Counted from the first letter of the stretch, positions 7,278 through 14,258 are shown. The stretch is DNA of 23,420 nucleotides from HGM04593 sp964470845 (GCA_964470845.1 CAYYEL010000034.1:1-23420); one strand, 5' to 3'. The notes: generated from the sequence alone by a model not told the origin. A program made the numbers and translations.

Positions 7278-7282
7278 CCCCA

Positions 7283-7858
7283 CTACACCACTTTGCCGGG
7301 ATTCTTCTTTGCAAAATCGGCCCACGACGAATATTTCTTCTCGCTCACGACACTCCCTCGCTGGATAAAATGACAAAAAGCCGCCCCAAGCGCATCGGTA
7401 GCATCCATAAAGTGAGGCATCTCATCCGACGAGATATTCAGCATACGGCGCAACATATCGGCCACCTGCTCCTTAGAGGCCGAACCATTGCCCGTGATTG
7501 CCATTTTAATTTTCAGCGGTGCATACTCGTGAATGGGCACTTGTCGGCTTATGGCAGCGGCAATGGCCACCCCTTGCGCACGTCCCAGCTTGAGCATACT
7601 CTGCACATTCTTTCCAAAAAAAGGCGCTTCAATGGCAAGCTCATCGGGCAGGAACGAAGCAATAAGCCCCTGCACACGTGTAAAAATCTCACCCAATTTA
7701 ATATAGCTGTCCTTACACTTGCGCAGGTCGATAACCCCCATAGCAATAAGGCGTGCACGGTTACCGTTCACACCAATAAAAGCATAGCCCATTATATTTG
7801 TTCCCGGGTCTATGCCCATTATCACCCTATCATCGGCGGGTCTGTTTGTCGTGTCCAT
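7283..7858 (-). CDS. ruvC: Holliday junction resolvase RuvC
   Basis: Endonuclease that cuts Holliday junctions symmetrically in recombinational repair, working with RuvAB. The 191-residue protein carries the RuvC fold and the four acidic metal-binding residues: D17 in MGIDPGT, E77 in LAIEAPFFG, and D152 and D155 in MDATDALG. The conserved segment KNVQSMLKLGRAQG and the PLKIKMAITGNG block support the call. It is the last gene of the cdd-phosphatase-ruvC cluster. The chosen ATG at 7858 overlaps the phosphatase gene by 29 nt and leaves 13 residues before MGIDPG. The next ATG at 7819 would leave only one residue before GIDPG, shorter than usual for the family, so 7858 is preferred. The 3' end abuts the 92-bp repeat array and has no terminator of its own before it. 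Confidence 0.95.
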   Translation of the reverse strand: MDTTNRPADDRVIMGIDPGTNIMGYAFIGVNGNRARLIAMGVIDLRKCKDSYIKLGEIFTRVQGLIASFLPDELAIEAPFFGKNVQSMLKLGRAQGVAIAAAISRQVPIHEYAPLKIKMAITGNGSASKEQVADMLRRMLNISSDEMPHFMDATDALGAAFCHFIQRGSVVSEKKYSSWADFAKKNPGKVV

Positions 7859-8339
7859 TTTTCAGATACTCCATAAGAGCCTTGCAGCCACACAGAATCT
7901 CATTATAAGTTTTATCAAAATTGTCGTGATACCACGGGTCGGAAATATCCTTGCCCATCAGGCGGGTGGGCGTCTCAAGGGTAAAGTCGAGCAGTTTCCA
8001 CACCTTTGTATCGCAGTCGCACCCCACAATGCGCAACAGATTACGTACGTTATAATCCTCCATCACCACCACAAGGTCGAAACTGTTATAATCGTCGAGC
8101 GTAAATTGTCGCGCCCTGTGCCCGCGTGCCTCAACAGCGTGTGCCGCGAGCACGCGAGCCGCGGGAGGATAAAGCCCGTTGCCAATCTCCTCGCGACTGG
8201 TTGCCGACGAAGCAATATACAATCTATCCTGCACACCACCTTTGCGAGCAAGCTCTTTCATTATAAACTCGGCCATCGGCGAACGACAAATATTCCCATG
8301 GCACACAAACATTATCCGATACTCTCTCTTATCACTCAT
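7830..8339 (-). CDS. Low-molecular-weight protein tyrosine phosphatase
   Basis: A cytoplasmic phosphatase that dephosphorylates phosphotyrosine through a cysteinyl-phosphate intermediate. Near the N-terminus is the P-loop CHGNICRS, giving C13-x5-R19-S20 with nucleophile Cys13. The general-acid aspartate lies in the typical DPWYH motif near the C-terminus. Length (169 residues) is normal for the family. The frame is open to an ATG at 8366, but that start would overlap the cytidine deaminase gene by 20 nt and adds residues outside the domain; the ATG at 8339 (MSDKREYRIMFVCHGN) begins 7 nt after the upstream stop. In Bacteroidales such enzymes sometimes act with tyrosine kinases of capsule loci; no kinase is nearby, so the substrate is unknown. 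Confidence 0.92.
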   Translation of the reverse strand: MSDKREYRIMFVCHGNICRSPMAEFIMKELARKGGVQDRLYIASSATSREEIGNGLYPPAARVLAAHAVEARGHRARQFTLDDYNSFDLVVVMEDYNVRNLLRIVGCDCDTKVWKLLDFTLETPTRLMGKDISDPWYHDNFDKTYNEILCGCKALMEYLKNGHDKQTRR

Positions 8340-8346
8340 AAAACTA

Positions 8347-8829
8347 CTATTCCAAAAAGTCGGCATCGAAGCACAGAGGCAACAACGCCTTTATCCCATC
8401 CTCGACAAGATAGCTCTCGTCGGTCCCAAAAAGAATAATCCTTATAGGACGATTGAAACGCTTCTCGACCTCTAAAATCACCTGACGACAGGCACCGCAA
8501 GGCGAAATAGGCCTTGCAAGCTCGCCACTTTCGCTGCGTGCAGCAATAGCAAGCGTATCGACAGCAACGTCGGGATACTGAGCATTGGCCCAGAAGAGCG
8601 TTGTACGCTCGGCACACGTACCCGAGGGATAGGCCGCATTCTCTTGATTATTACCCGTTACCACCCTGCCATCTTGCAGACGCACCGCAGCCCCAACGCC
8701 GAAACGCGAATAAGGGGCGTAGCACCTTGTAGCAGCCTCGCGAGCCTCGTTAATCAACTTGCGGTCGTCCGCCGAAAACTCCTCAAACGCACACACCTTG
8801 ACACTGGTGTTAATAATCAACTCTCTCAT
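8347..8829 (-). CDS. cdd: Cytidine deaminase
   Basis: Zinc enzyme of pyrimidine salvage that converts cytidine and deoxycytidine to uridine and deoxyuridine. The 160-residue length fits the homotetrameric class. The zinc and catalytic motifs are intact: TCAERTT (Cys ligand and catalytic Glu) and SPCGACRQ (two Cys ligands). The substrate-binding block YAPYSRFGVGAA precedes them, and the N-terminus is MRELIINTSVKVC. The frame continues upstream to a GTG at 8892, but the ATG at 8829 gives the usual family N-terminus. First gene of a minus-strand cluster with the tyrosine phosphatase and ruvC. A promoter candidate lies at 8908-8939. Confidence 0.94.
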   Translation of the reverse strand: MRELIINTSVKVCAFEEFSADDRKLINEAREAATRCYAPYSRFGVGAAVRLQDGRVVTGNNQENAAYPSGTCAERTTLFWANAQYPDVAVDTLAIAARSESGELARPISPCGACRQVILEVEKRFNRPIRIILFGTDESYLVEDGIKALLPLCFDADFLE

Positions 8830-8907
8830 ACCGTTTTTATTTTCATCGTCGGCCGAGGCAAAGAGAAAAACTCTCAAAAACACCCCTGCCACACAATATT
8901 TTACCTG

Positions 8908-8939
8908 CGAAGATACTCAAATACTTGCGCAAATGCAAT
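8908..8939 (-). promoter_or_regulatory. Candidate promoter of cdd-phosphatase-ruvC
   Basis: On the minus strand, TATCTTCG (8908-8915; one mismatch to TAnnTTTG) is preceded by ATTG (8936-8939) with a 20-nt spacer. It would give a leader of about 70 nt before cdd. The match is imperfect, so this is tentative. Confidence 0.35.
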
Positions 8940-8979
8940 AAATTCATTTATTTTGTGCTTCTATAAGATTTTTAAGCAG

Positions 8980-9924
8980 ATGAGACAACTTTTTATATTT
9001 TTACTTATTGCCGCCGGTCTTGCATCGTGTACAACAACATCCACCGTTACAGCCACCGGCAGCAACAAATGGAGCACCACAAAAGGAGGCGACGCCTACG
9101 AGCAGTACATACAGCTATATTACCCCATAGCCGTCGAACAGATGGAGCGCTACAATATTCCCGCCAGCATCACCCTTGCACAAGGACTGCTCGAATCGGG
9201 CGCAGGCAACAGCACCCTTACCAAAAAATCGAACAACCACTTTGGAATAAAAGCCGACAATAGTTGGAACGGACGCAAAGTATCGTCGATGGACAATGGA
9301 CGTATGTGCAAATTCCGCGCCTACGACTCGCCCCGCGAATCATACGAGGACCACTCGAAATTCCTTGCAGGCCGCGAACGCTACGCAAGCCTCTTCCGCC
9401 TTAAAAAAACCGACTACGAAGGCTGGGCCAAAGGCCTCAAAAAAGCTGGCTACGCCGAAGACCCCGCCTACCCCTCGAAACTCATAAGCCTCATCGAGCG
9501 CTATCAACTTTACAAATTCGACAGCTACAAGACACAAAAAAGCATCGACATTCTGCACGGCAACCTTGTACAAAGTTCGGCCACGCACCCCATCTATCGC
9601 TCAAATGAGTTGCTATATATAATAGCAAACACAGGCGACAGTTTCAAGTCTTTAGCCAAGGAGACAGGCGTGTCGCGCCGCAAACTAATAAAATACAACG
9701 ACCTATATAAGAATTATCAATTAAAGGCCGGCGATATAATCTATCTCGAAAAGAAACACAACAAAGCACTAAAGCCACACGAATTTCACACAACAGCCGA
9801 TGGCGAGAGCCTCTACTCCATTGCGCAGATATACGGCATTAAACTCGACAAACTGCTAAATATGAACCCGCAATTCAAAAGTTACGCAACACTTAAAGTT
9901 GGCGACATTGTAAGATTAAGATAA
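8980..9924 (+). CDS. Glucosaminidase (GH73) lipoprotein with two LysM domains
   Basis: A predicted peptidoglycan hydrolase that cleaves next to N-acetylglucosamine. Using the ATG at 8980 the protein has 314 residues with a lipoprotein signal MRQLFIFLLIAAGLASC (Cys17). The longer open frame upstream (to 8644) is antisense to cdd and is not used. The glucosaminidase domain spans about 40-185: TLAQGLLESGAGNS contains the likely catalytic Glu72, followed by KKSNNHFGIK and the FRAYDSPRESYEDHSKFL block. Two LysM modules follow, the first around YIIANTGDSFKSLAKETGVS and the second around FHTTADGESLYSIAQIYGIK, ending LKVGDIVRLR at the C-terminus. LysM binds peptidoglycan, so the enzyme is probably held at the wall from a membrane anchor. 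It is divergent from cdd and appears to be a single gene. Involvement in cell separation or wall turnover is inferred from the family. Confidence 0.94.
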   Translation: MRQLFIFLLIAAGLASCTTTSTVTATGSNKWSTTKGGDAYEQYIQLYYPIAVEQMERYNIPASITLAQGLLESGAGNSTLTKKSNNHFGIKADNSWNGRKVSSMDNGRMCKFRAYDSPRESYEDHSKFLAGRERYASLFRLKKTDYEGWAKGLKKAGYAEDPAYPSKLISLIERYQLYKFDSYKTQKSIDILHGNLVQSSATHPIYRSNELLYIIANTGDSFKSLAKETGVSRRKLIKYNDLYKNYQLKAGDIIYLEKKHNKALKPHEFHTTADGESLYSIAQIYGIKLDKLLNMNPQFKSYATLKVGDIVRLR

Positions 9925-10118
9925 CGCACAATAAAAGCGTATATCAGACACGCCGAGCCGCCACCCGAAAGCCACAAGAGCCAATAACACGGCACAAAGC
10001 CAACAGCTGCACAGCCCGAAAAAGCCTATGAAAACCCCAAAAGAGAGGCCGCCGGCAGCCTGAAAAAAGAGAAAAGCAGAAGAATTTTAATGAATTTTGA
10101 AAATTTCCTCTTAAAATA

Positions 10119-10149
10119 TTTGCAGATTCACAAAAAACACCTACCTTTG
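10119..10149 (+). promoter_or_regulatory. Promoter of tRNA-Pro (textbook Bacteroidetes type)
   Basis: TTTG (10119-10122), a 19-nt spacer and TACCTTTG (10142-10149) match the Bacteroidetes -33/-7 consensus exactly. Predicted transcription starts near 10156, about 20 nt before the tRNA. Confidence 0.85.
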
Positions 10150-10175
10150 CAATCGCAAACAGACAAAGTCTGAGG

Positions 10176-10250
10176 CGGGATGTAGCTCAGTCCGGTTAGA
10201 GTACGCGTCTGGGGGGCGTGTGGTCGCTGGTTCGAATCCAGTCATCCCGA
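10176..10250 (+). tRNA. tRNA-Pro (anticodon GGG), CCA not encoded
   Basis: Acceptor stem CGGGATG/CATCCCG starts with the C1:G72 pair and has discriminator A73, both proline identity features. The D stem is GCTC/GAGT, the anticodon loop CTGGGGG contains GGG, and the T arm is GCTGG-TTCGAAT-CCAGT. The bases after A73 are CTG, so CCA must be added post-transcriptionally, unlike the tRNA-Ala at 148-224. The gene lies next to an AT-rich restriction-modification locus and an integrase remnant, which fits use as an integration site. Confidence 0.95.
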
Positions 10251-10254
10251 CTGC

Positions 10255-10290
10255 AAAAAAGGTTCTACAATTAGCTGTAGAACCTTTTTT
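10255..10290 (+). terminator. Terminator of tRNA-Pro
   Basis: Perfect 15-bp arms (10255-10269 and 10276-10290) with loop ATTAGC and a terminal run of six T. It begins 4 nt after the tRNA. Confidence 0.92.
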
Positions 10291-10456
10291 GTGTTTATAC
10301 CGTTTCGCAACCCCCGCAGGATGAGGATTTCCTTCGTTTTGATGTTTGCACCAGCTATGCTGACAGCAAACACTCAGTCGATGAGTCTCTACGAGACACG
10401 TGTTGTTGAGGGCTTGCCCGAAAAAATCTCAAACCATAGATGGCCCTACAAAAAAA

Positions 10457-10482
10457 TAATATAGTGTGCGCACACTATATTA
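10457..10482 (-). terminator. Terminator of the restriction-modification operon
   Basis: A perfect 26-bp palindrome centred on GTGTGCGCACAC, with six A on its left edge that become a T run after the stem on the minus strand. It begins 3 nt past the endonuclease stop codon. Confidence 0.8.
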
Positions 10483-10485
10483 AAA

Positions 10486-11199
10486 TCACTCTTTGATATA
10501 TTTGCTCTTTATATCATTCCATCTAGGCAGAATGAGTTCCTTGCCATAATGTTCCTTGTATCTTTTACACAACCTTTCACTCCAATGCTCTGCAATAGTA
10601 CTACGAGTATCATGGTATCTGTAAATAGTTTCTTCGAGAGCGGCAAGGAAGTCCTCAAGACACTCAAAAGAAGGATAATCTGATTTATCAGAATACCAAA
10701 TAGATGGACGAATATTTACAATAACCTTATTCTTATATTGCACCTTCACCGGCCACACACCGCTTGTACTACAAATTTCCCAAAGGTTTTTCATCCAAAA
10801 CTTTTCTATGGTTACAATACCGTTCTCACTCTTATATTTGATAAGTAAATGTTTTGAATGCAACTTCCACGGTTTGTCAATTATAAGGTTAATAAAACTA
10901 CGAAAAGCCGCAACATCAAAGTTAGGACTACCTGTAAAGGATTTTACCTCTAACCAATCTGCTTCCAAATCATCAGGATTTAACCAAAAGTCAGGTGATG
11001 CCTGTCGCTCATTGTGAATATGAGTAATCCCCTTGCTTGTCATCCACTTATCAAGCCACTCTTCAAGGATGTTTCCAACTACATTATTTTGTTCTACCGT
11101 TATCTGATAGTCATTTAAATTAAACTTAATAGAACCAGTAGCTCCTTCAAAGGCAAAATCTTCTTGAAGTGCTTTGTAAAGTTTTTCTGTTGTGCTCAT
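10486..11199 (-). CDS. Type II restriction endonuclease, NgoBV-like
   Basis: A 237-residue PD-(D/E)xK nuclease. The catalytic pattern is P69-D70 (ASPDFWL), then E84-V-K86 in WLEVKSF. Surrounding sequence (VGNILEEWLDKW, PNFDVAAFRSFI, IDKPWKL, NLWEI, VNIRPS) recalls the NgoBV family, whose founding members cut GGNNCC; that match is from memory, so the recognition site is only predicted. The gene follows the C5 methyltransferase with a single base between stop and start, so the two are translationally coupled, and the methyltransferase is translated first, as expected for safe protection of the host. The region is visibly more AT-rich than its neighbours, consistent with horizontal acquisition. 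No controller gene or Vsr repair gene is present. A perfect palindrome terminator follows directly. Confidence 0.85.
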   Translation of the reverse strand: MSTTEKLYKALQEDFAFEGATGSIKFNLNDYQITVEQNNVVGNILEEWLDKWMTSKGITHIHNERQASPDFWLNPDDLEADWLEVKSFTGSPNFDVAAFRSFINLIIDKPWKLHSKHLLIKYKSENGIVTIEKFWMKNLWEICSTSGVWPVKVQYKNKVIVNIRPSIWYSDKSDYPSFECLEDFLAALEETIYRYHDTRSTIAEHWSERLCKRYKEHYGKELILPRWNDIKSKYIKE

Positions 11200-11200
11200 T

Positions 11201-12526
11201 TTATACAGTTTTTCTATATTCGACTCTTTTAGAGTACGCCTCTGCCAACCTATCAGATATAGCAGTTATAACAGGAACCGCTACGGTATTCCCTAATAAA
11301 TCAAAACCTTCTGTTTGATTCACGGGAAATTTAAAATCATCCGGATAGCCAAAAAGCCTTAATCCCTCTCGCAAAGTCAGAGGTCTTACACCATTATTAT
11401 CTACAACAAAATTTTTTTTCATATCCATAGCAACAAGGGTTGGTGCAATACCTTGAGGGTCAAGAATTTTATTTATCTCAAAGCTCAATTTACCCGCAAC
11501 AATATTATATCCAATCTTCTTGCTTGTATCCTGTTTACGGATTTGTCTTTCTCCCCAGATTGTACGCTCAACAACCAAAGCCTTGGGATATTCCTTCTTA
11601 AGATAACCTTTTTCTACAAGGTCTTCAAGCATTGCCTTTAAGTTATCCCCCTTATAGAACTCTTTTATCATTTCTTCTGTCAACGGCATTCCATCCATCC
11701 AATCAATGCCATGCATTAAAGCCCATTTCTTTTTTCGGCGCTCACGCGACATCATATTAAGCAAATTCTTTTGCTCCTTACTAACAGGCCCTTTCATTTC
11801 AATATCCCAACTGTGAATATTATCACTGCCTCCACGCTTATCTTTTATGCTTTTACCATACAACTCCCTAGGAGAGAAATGCGACATTAGCAAGCGAGTA
11901 AACTCTGTATCAATCGTAGGTTGCCCTTGTTCTAGAATCTGTTCGAGTGTTGTATGTTTTACAGGAAAGCCGTCAAGAGATATTTTCTCTTGCATAGTTC
12001 CAATTATATAGATACGTTTACGCTCTTGAGCGACACCAAAATCTTTTGAATTTAAAACTCTCCATGATACATTATAACCGAGAGATTCGAGGTTATTTAG
12101 AATTACAGTTAAAGTTTTTCCAATAGTTTGAGTTGTATCTTCGCGGTCATGAGTTACTAAACCTTCAACATTCTCTAATATAAAACCATAAGGGCGTTTT
12201 TCTTTCAATATCCTTTCAACTTCAAAGAACATTGTTCCTCTTGTGTCTTGAAAGCCAAGACGCTTACCTGCAAACGAAAATGCTTGACAAGGAAATCCGC
12301 CTAACAAAAAATCAAAGTCGGGAATATCTCTCTCATCTATTTGAGTTATATCTCCGTTTATCACCTCATTAGGATTATTTGCTAACAGCACCTTGTAAGC
12401 GTGTGGTTTTATTTCAGATGTCATAACGCACTCTGTTTCGTAACCACATTTTTTAAATGCGATTTCAAATCCTTTGCGAATACCACCTATACCAGCAAAA
12501 AGGTCTATAAATTTAACTTTATTCAT
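11201..12526 (-). CDS. DNA (cytosine-5) methyltransferase of the type II system
   Basis: A 441-residue C5 methyltransferase that transfers a methyl group from S-adenosylmethionine to cytosine. Motifs in order: I FIDLFAGIGGIRKGFE; IV GGFPCQAFSFAG with the catalytic Cys; VI ENVEG; VIII QERKRIYIIG; a long variable target-recognition region; IX RPLTLREGLRLFGYPD; X LLGNTVAVPV. All key residues are intact. The frame is open to an ATG at 12562, but that codon lies upstream of the -7 box (12549-12556), so the ATG at 12526 (MNKVKFIDLFAG) is chosen; it gives a leader of about 16 nt and a normal family N-terminus. The stop lies 1 nt before the endonuclease start. A 60-base sample (11401-11460) is 37% GC against 55% in a sample from the cyclophilin gene (14461-14520), which supports a foreign origin. 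By its partner, the expected target is GGNNCC; this is inference. Confidence 0.95.
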   Translation of the reverse strand: MNKVKFIDLFAGIGGIRKGFEIAFKKCGYETECVMTSEIKPHAYKVLLANNPNEVINGDITQIDERDIPDFDFLLGGFPCQAFSFAGKRLGFQDTRGTMFFEVERILKEKRPYGFILENVEGLVTHDREDTTQTIGKTLTVILNNLESLGYNVSWRVLNSKDFGVAQERKRIYIIGTMQEKISLDGFPVKHTTLEQILEQGQPTIDTEFTRLLMSHFSPRELYGKSIKDKRGGSDNIHSWDIEMKGPVSKEQKNLLNMMSRERRKKKWALMHGIDWMDGMPLTEEMIKEFYKGDNLKAMLEDLVEKGYLKKEYPKALVVERTIWGERQIRKQDTSKKIGYNIVAGKLSFEINKILDPQGIAPTLVAMDMKKNFVVDNNGVRPLTLREGLRLFGYPDDFKFPVNQTEGFDLLGNTVAVPVITAISDRLAEAYSKRVEYRKTV

Positions 12527-12548
12527 ATTCAAAAATCCTAATATGTTG

Positions 12549-12580
12549 CAAATATAATGCATTTATCATCAAAAATCAAG
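12549..12580 (-). promoter_or_regulatory. Promoter of the restriction-modification operon
   Basis: TATATTTG (12549-12556, minus strand) fits TAnnTTTG. A -33 element CTTG (12577-12580) lies 20 nt upstream and overlaps the last codons of the integrase remnant. Transcription would start near 12542, which excludes the ATG at 12562 as the methyltransferase start. Confidence 0.65.
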
Positions 12581-12769
12581 CAAATCATAACATCGCATTA
12601 TCTCATCTTTTCTGATTCCCAGACAACGCTTTGTAATGGCAATATTTGAGTGATTGAACAGTTCAGACAGCATAGCCAATGCCAACGCCCAATTTGTAGA
12701 GGCATTTTCGTAGATGTGCCTGCCAAAGGTCTTGCGAGGACTATGGGTAAAAAAATCTTGACTGATTTT
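12569..12769 (-). pseudogene. C-terminal remnant of a tyrosine recombinase (integrase)
   Basis: On the minus strand a 66-codon frame runs from just after a TAA (12770-12772) to a TGA (12569-12571). Its translation contains FFTHSPRKTFGRHIYENAS, LSELFNHSNIAITKRCLGI and a DEI-containing tail. This matches the C-terminal catalytic half of tyrosine recombinases: HSxRKTFG (HxxR box) and the LNHSSxxxTxRYIGI block. There is no start codon in a sensible place and the N-terminal domains are missing. At the position of the nucleophilic tyrosine (RYIGI) the remnant has Cys (KRCLGI, codon TGT at 12623-12625), one transition from TAT. It is therefore dead both by truncation and at the active site. Its location between tRNA-Pro and the host gene block, beside the restriction-modification genes, fits a decayed integrative island. 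Confidence 0.85.
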
Positions 12770-12777
12770 TTACCCAT
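12743..12777. repeat. 12-bp inverted repeat at the truncated end of the integrase remnant
   Basis: ATGGGTAAAAAA (12743-12754) and TTTTTTACCCAT (12766-12777) are exact reverse complements separated by 11 nt. The stop codon that opens the remnant lies in the right arm. It could be a terminator or a deletion hotspot marking the truncation point. Confidence 0.6.
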
Positions 12778-12809
12778 ATCCAGTCTTTATTCCCTTCAAA
12801 AGCACATTT

Positions 12810-12857
12810 TGATATACCCCCCGAAAGTTTTTTATTTAACTTTCGGGGGGTATATCA
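12810..12857 (-). terminator. Long hairpin, probable terminator of the DUF3472 gene
   Basis: Perfect 20-bp arms (12810-12829 and 12838-12857) enclose an 8-nt T-rich loop and include a run of six C opposite six G. It begins 26 nt past the stop of the DUF3472 gene. No clean T run follows on the minus strand, so a terminator is likely but not certain. Confidence 0.6.
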
Positions 12858-12883
12858 CTTTATAGTGTCAGCCTCACAGTCTG

Positions 12884-14203
12884 TTATTCGAGTGTCGAGA
12901 AATCAATATCGGGTGCCTCTGTTGTATTACCCGTGCGTTCAAACATTGTACGCGATGCCATATACTCGTCAAAGAAACCACCCATAGTAAGGAAGAAACA
13001 GTCGCCCTCAACACCGCCGCTATAATCGAGGCGATGCTGCCCGTCTCCGGTTGCATCACACGTAAAACGTGCCTGTGTAACCGGCAACCATCGGCCATCG
13101 ACTGTGCGTGCCCATTGGTTACCATAATATGCTTTTCTATTGATGTACCCCATTACCGGATTAAAATTCTCCAAGAAAGAGTGAGCATTGGTGTACCAAG
13201 TAGAAATTTTAGGACGACGGAAAGAGGCCACAAGCCTCCATTTTCCCATTGCATTGTCGTAGAAATAGGCTGTATATACGGTGCTACCTTTGCCGTCGGG
13301 CTTTACTCCCATAAGGAAGCGGCAGCGCTCACCTGCTTTCCACTCGTAGTGCATAAAGCTCTGTCCGCCCGAACCTTCGTTTCCAAAATCCTGAACAGTT
13401 ACACCGGCACCTTTTTTAACGAGTGCTACGCGCAGCGAGTCGGGAATTTCGGCTGCATTATCAGTCTCGTAAGGGCTCCACACCGAGAATAGCACCCTTC
13501 TTTTATGCGGGCTGTTATTCTGCATTCCAAAATAGCCCTGTCCGAATCCGCAAGCCATATAATAGCTACTGGGAATATCCCCCTCCTCGGGTACGACTAT
13601 TTCGTTGTAGAACCACTCGACATCCTCACGAGGAAGAGTGTAACCCAGATGCACCGATGGGCCGCGTCGTCCAAAATGAGTGCTAAACTCGGGGGCAACG
13701 CAAACGACGGGGGCAACGTCGCCACCGACAAGAACGGCTGCAATGTTACCAAAATCATTGTCCTTATTTATTTTCACACCGCGGATATCCATTTTTACAT
13801 ATCCGGGATTTTTCACCTTAAACGTCCCCACCTCGACACGTGTCAGTGTGTCGCTGTCGAGTTTAATATTTTTCTTTTCACCCAACAGAGAGACCTCGAC
13901 CTGCGAGTGTCCTTTTGCCCGAAGCGCAATTTTCATTATCCCACTCTCCGATGCTCTAAAATAGTAGCTTACAACTGTCTCGGTGCTGTTCCAATTGCGC
14001 AATGAGCAATTATTTTCATCTATAAACGCACTGTTTCTTTTGTCAACCCGAGCATCTTCTTCATTAGGTGCTGCCGTTATATAGGCATTGCCCGACAAAG
14101 TAACCACTGTTTCATTTTGTACAATTGTCGGCTGTGTATCAGCGCAGCTGTGTATCAACGTAGCTGCAAACAACAATAATAAACACGAAAAACTCTTTTT
14201 CAT
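12884..14203 (-). CDS. DUF3472/DUF5077 family lipoprotein
   Basis: A 439-residue predicted lipoprotein: MKKSFSCLLLLFAATLIHSC with Cys20. About residues 35-155 resemble the DUF5077 beta-sandwich (NSTETVVSYYFRASESG, VEVGTFKVKNPGYVKMDIRG). The rest fits DUF3472, with FSTHFGRRGPSVHLGYTLP, SSYYMACGFGQGYFGMQNNS, VLFSVWSPYETDN and GQWARTVDGRW-like segments. These proteins are frequent in gut Bacteroidetes and often lie with glycan-use genes; the function is not established and carbohydrate binding is only a reasonable guess. Here it follows the cyclophilin gene by 55 nt on the same strand, with no glycan-use genes in view. The two may be co-transcribed. A long hairpin lies just downstream. Confidence 0.82.
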   Translation of the reverse strand: MKKSFSCLLLLFAATLIHSCADTQPTIVQNETVVTLSGNAYITAAPNEEDARVDKRNSAFIDENNCSLRNWNSTETVVSYYFRASESGIMKIALRAKGHSQVEVSLLGEKKNIKLDSDTLTRVEVGTFKVKNPGYVKMDIRGVKINKDNDFGNIAAVLVGGDVAPVVCVAPEFSTHFGRRGPSVHLGYTLPREDVEWFYNEIVVPEEGDIPSSYYMACGFGQGYFGMQNNSPHKRRVLFSVWSPYETDNAAEIPDSLRVALVKKGAGVTVQDFGNEGSGGQSFMHYEWKAGERCRFLMGVKPDGKGSTVYTAYFYDNAMGKWRLVASFRRPKISTWYTNAHSFLENFNPVMGYINRKAYYGNQWARTVDGRWLPVTQARFTCDATGDGQHRLDYSGGVEGDCFFLTMGGFFDEYMASRTMFERTGNTTEAPDIDFSTLE

Positions 14204-14258
14204 AATTGCAATATATTTCTGTTATTATTTTATCTGTTCCGAGGATAATGCCCCGGGG

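Noticed and set aside
6927..7376. Open frames running through the 92-bp repeat array and the N gap
   Set aside because: They exist in several frames on both strands, include translated N, and a 92-bp period shifts frame each unit, so they are not genes.
8644..8979. Upstream extension of the glucosaminidase frame
   Set aside because: It is antisense to cytidine deaminase; the ATG at 8980 starts a proper lipoprotein signal with Cys17.
10321..10464. 47-codon plus-strand frame with a hydrophobic start (MRISFVLMFAPAML)
   Set aside because: It follows a tRNA terminator without a promoter, runs into the endonuclease terminator, and matches nothing I recognise. The 10291-10456 stretch otherwise shows no feature.
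12527..12562. Longer methyltransferase start at 12562
   Set aside because: The ATG lies upstream of the -7 box and the extra 12 residues are outside the family N-terminus.
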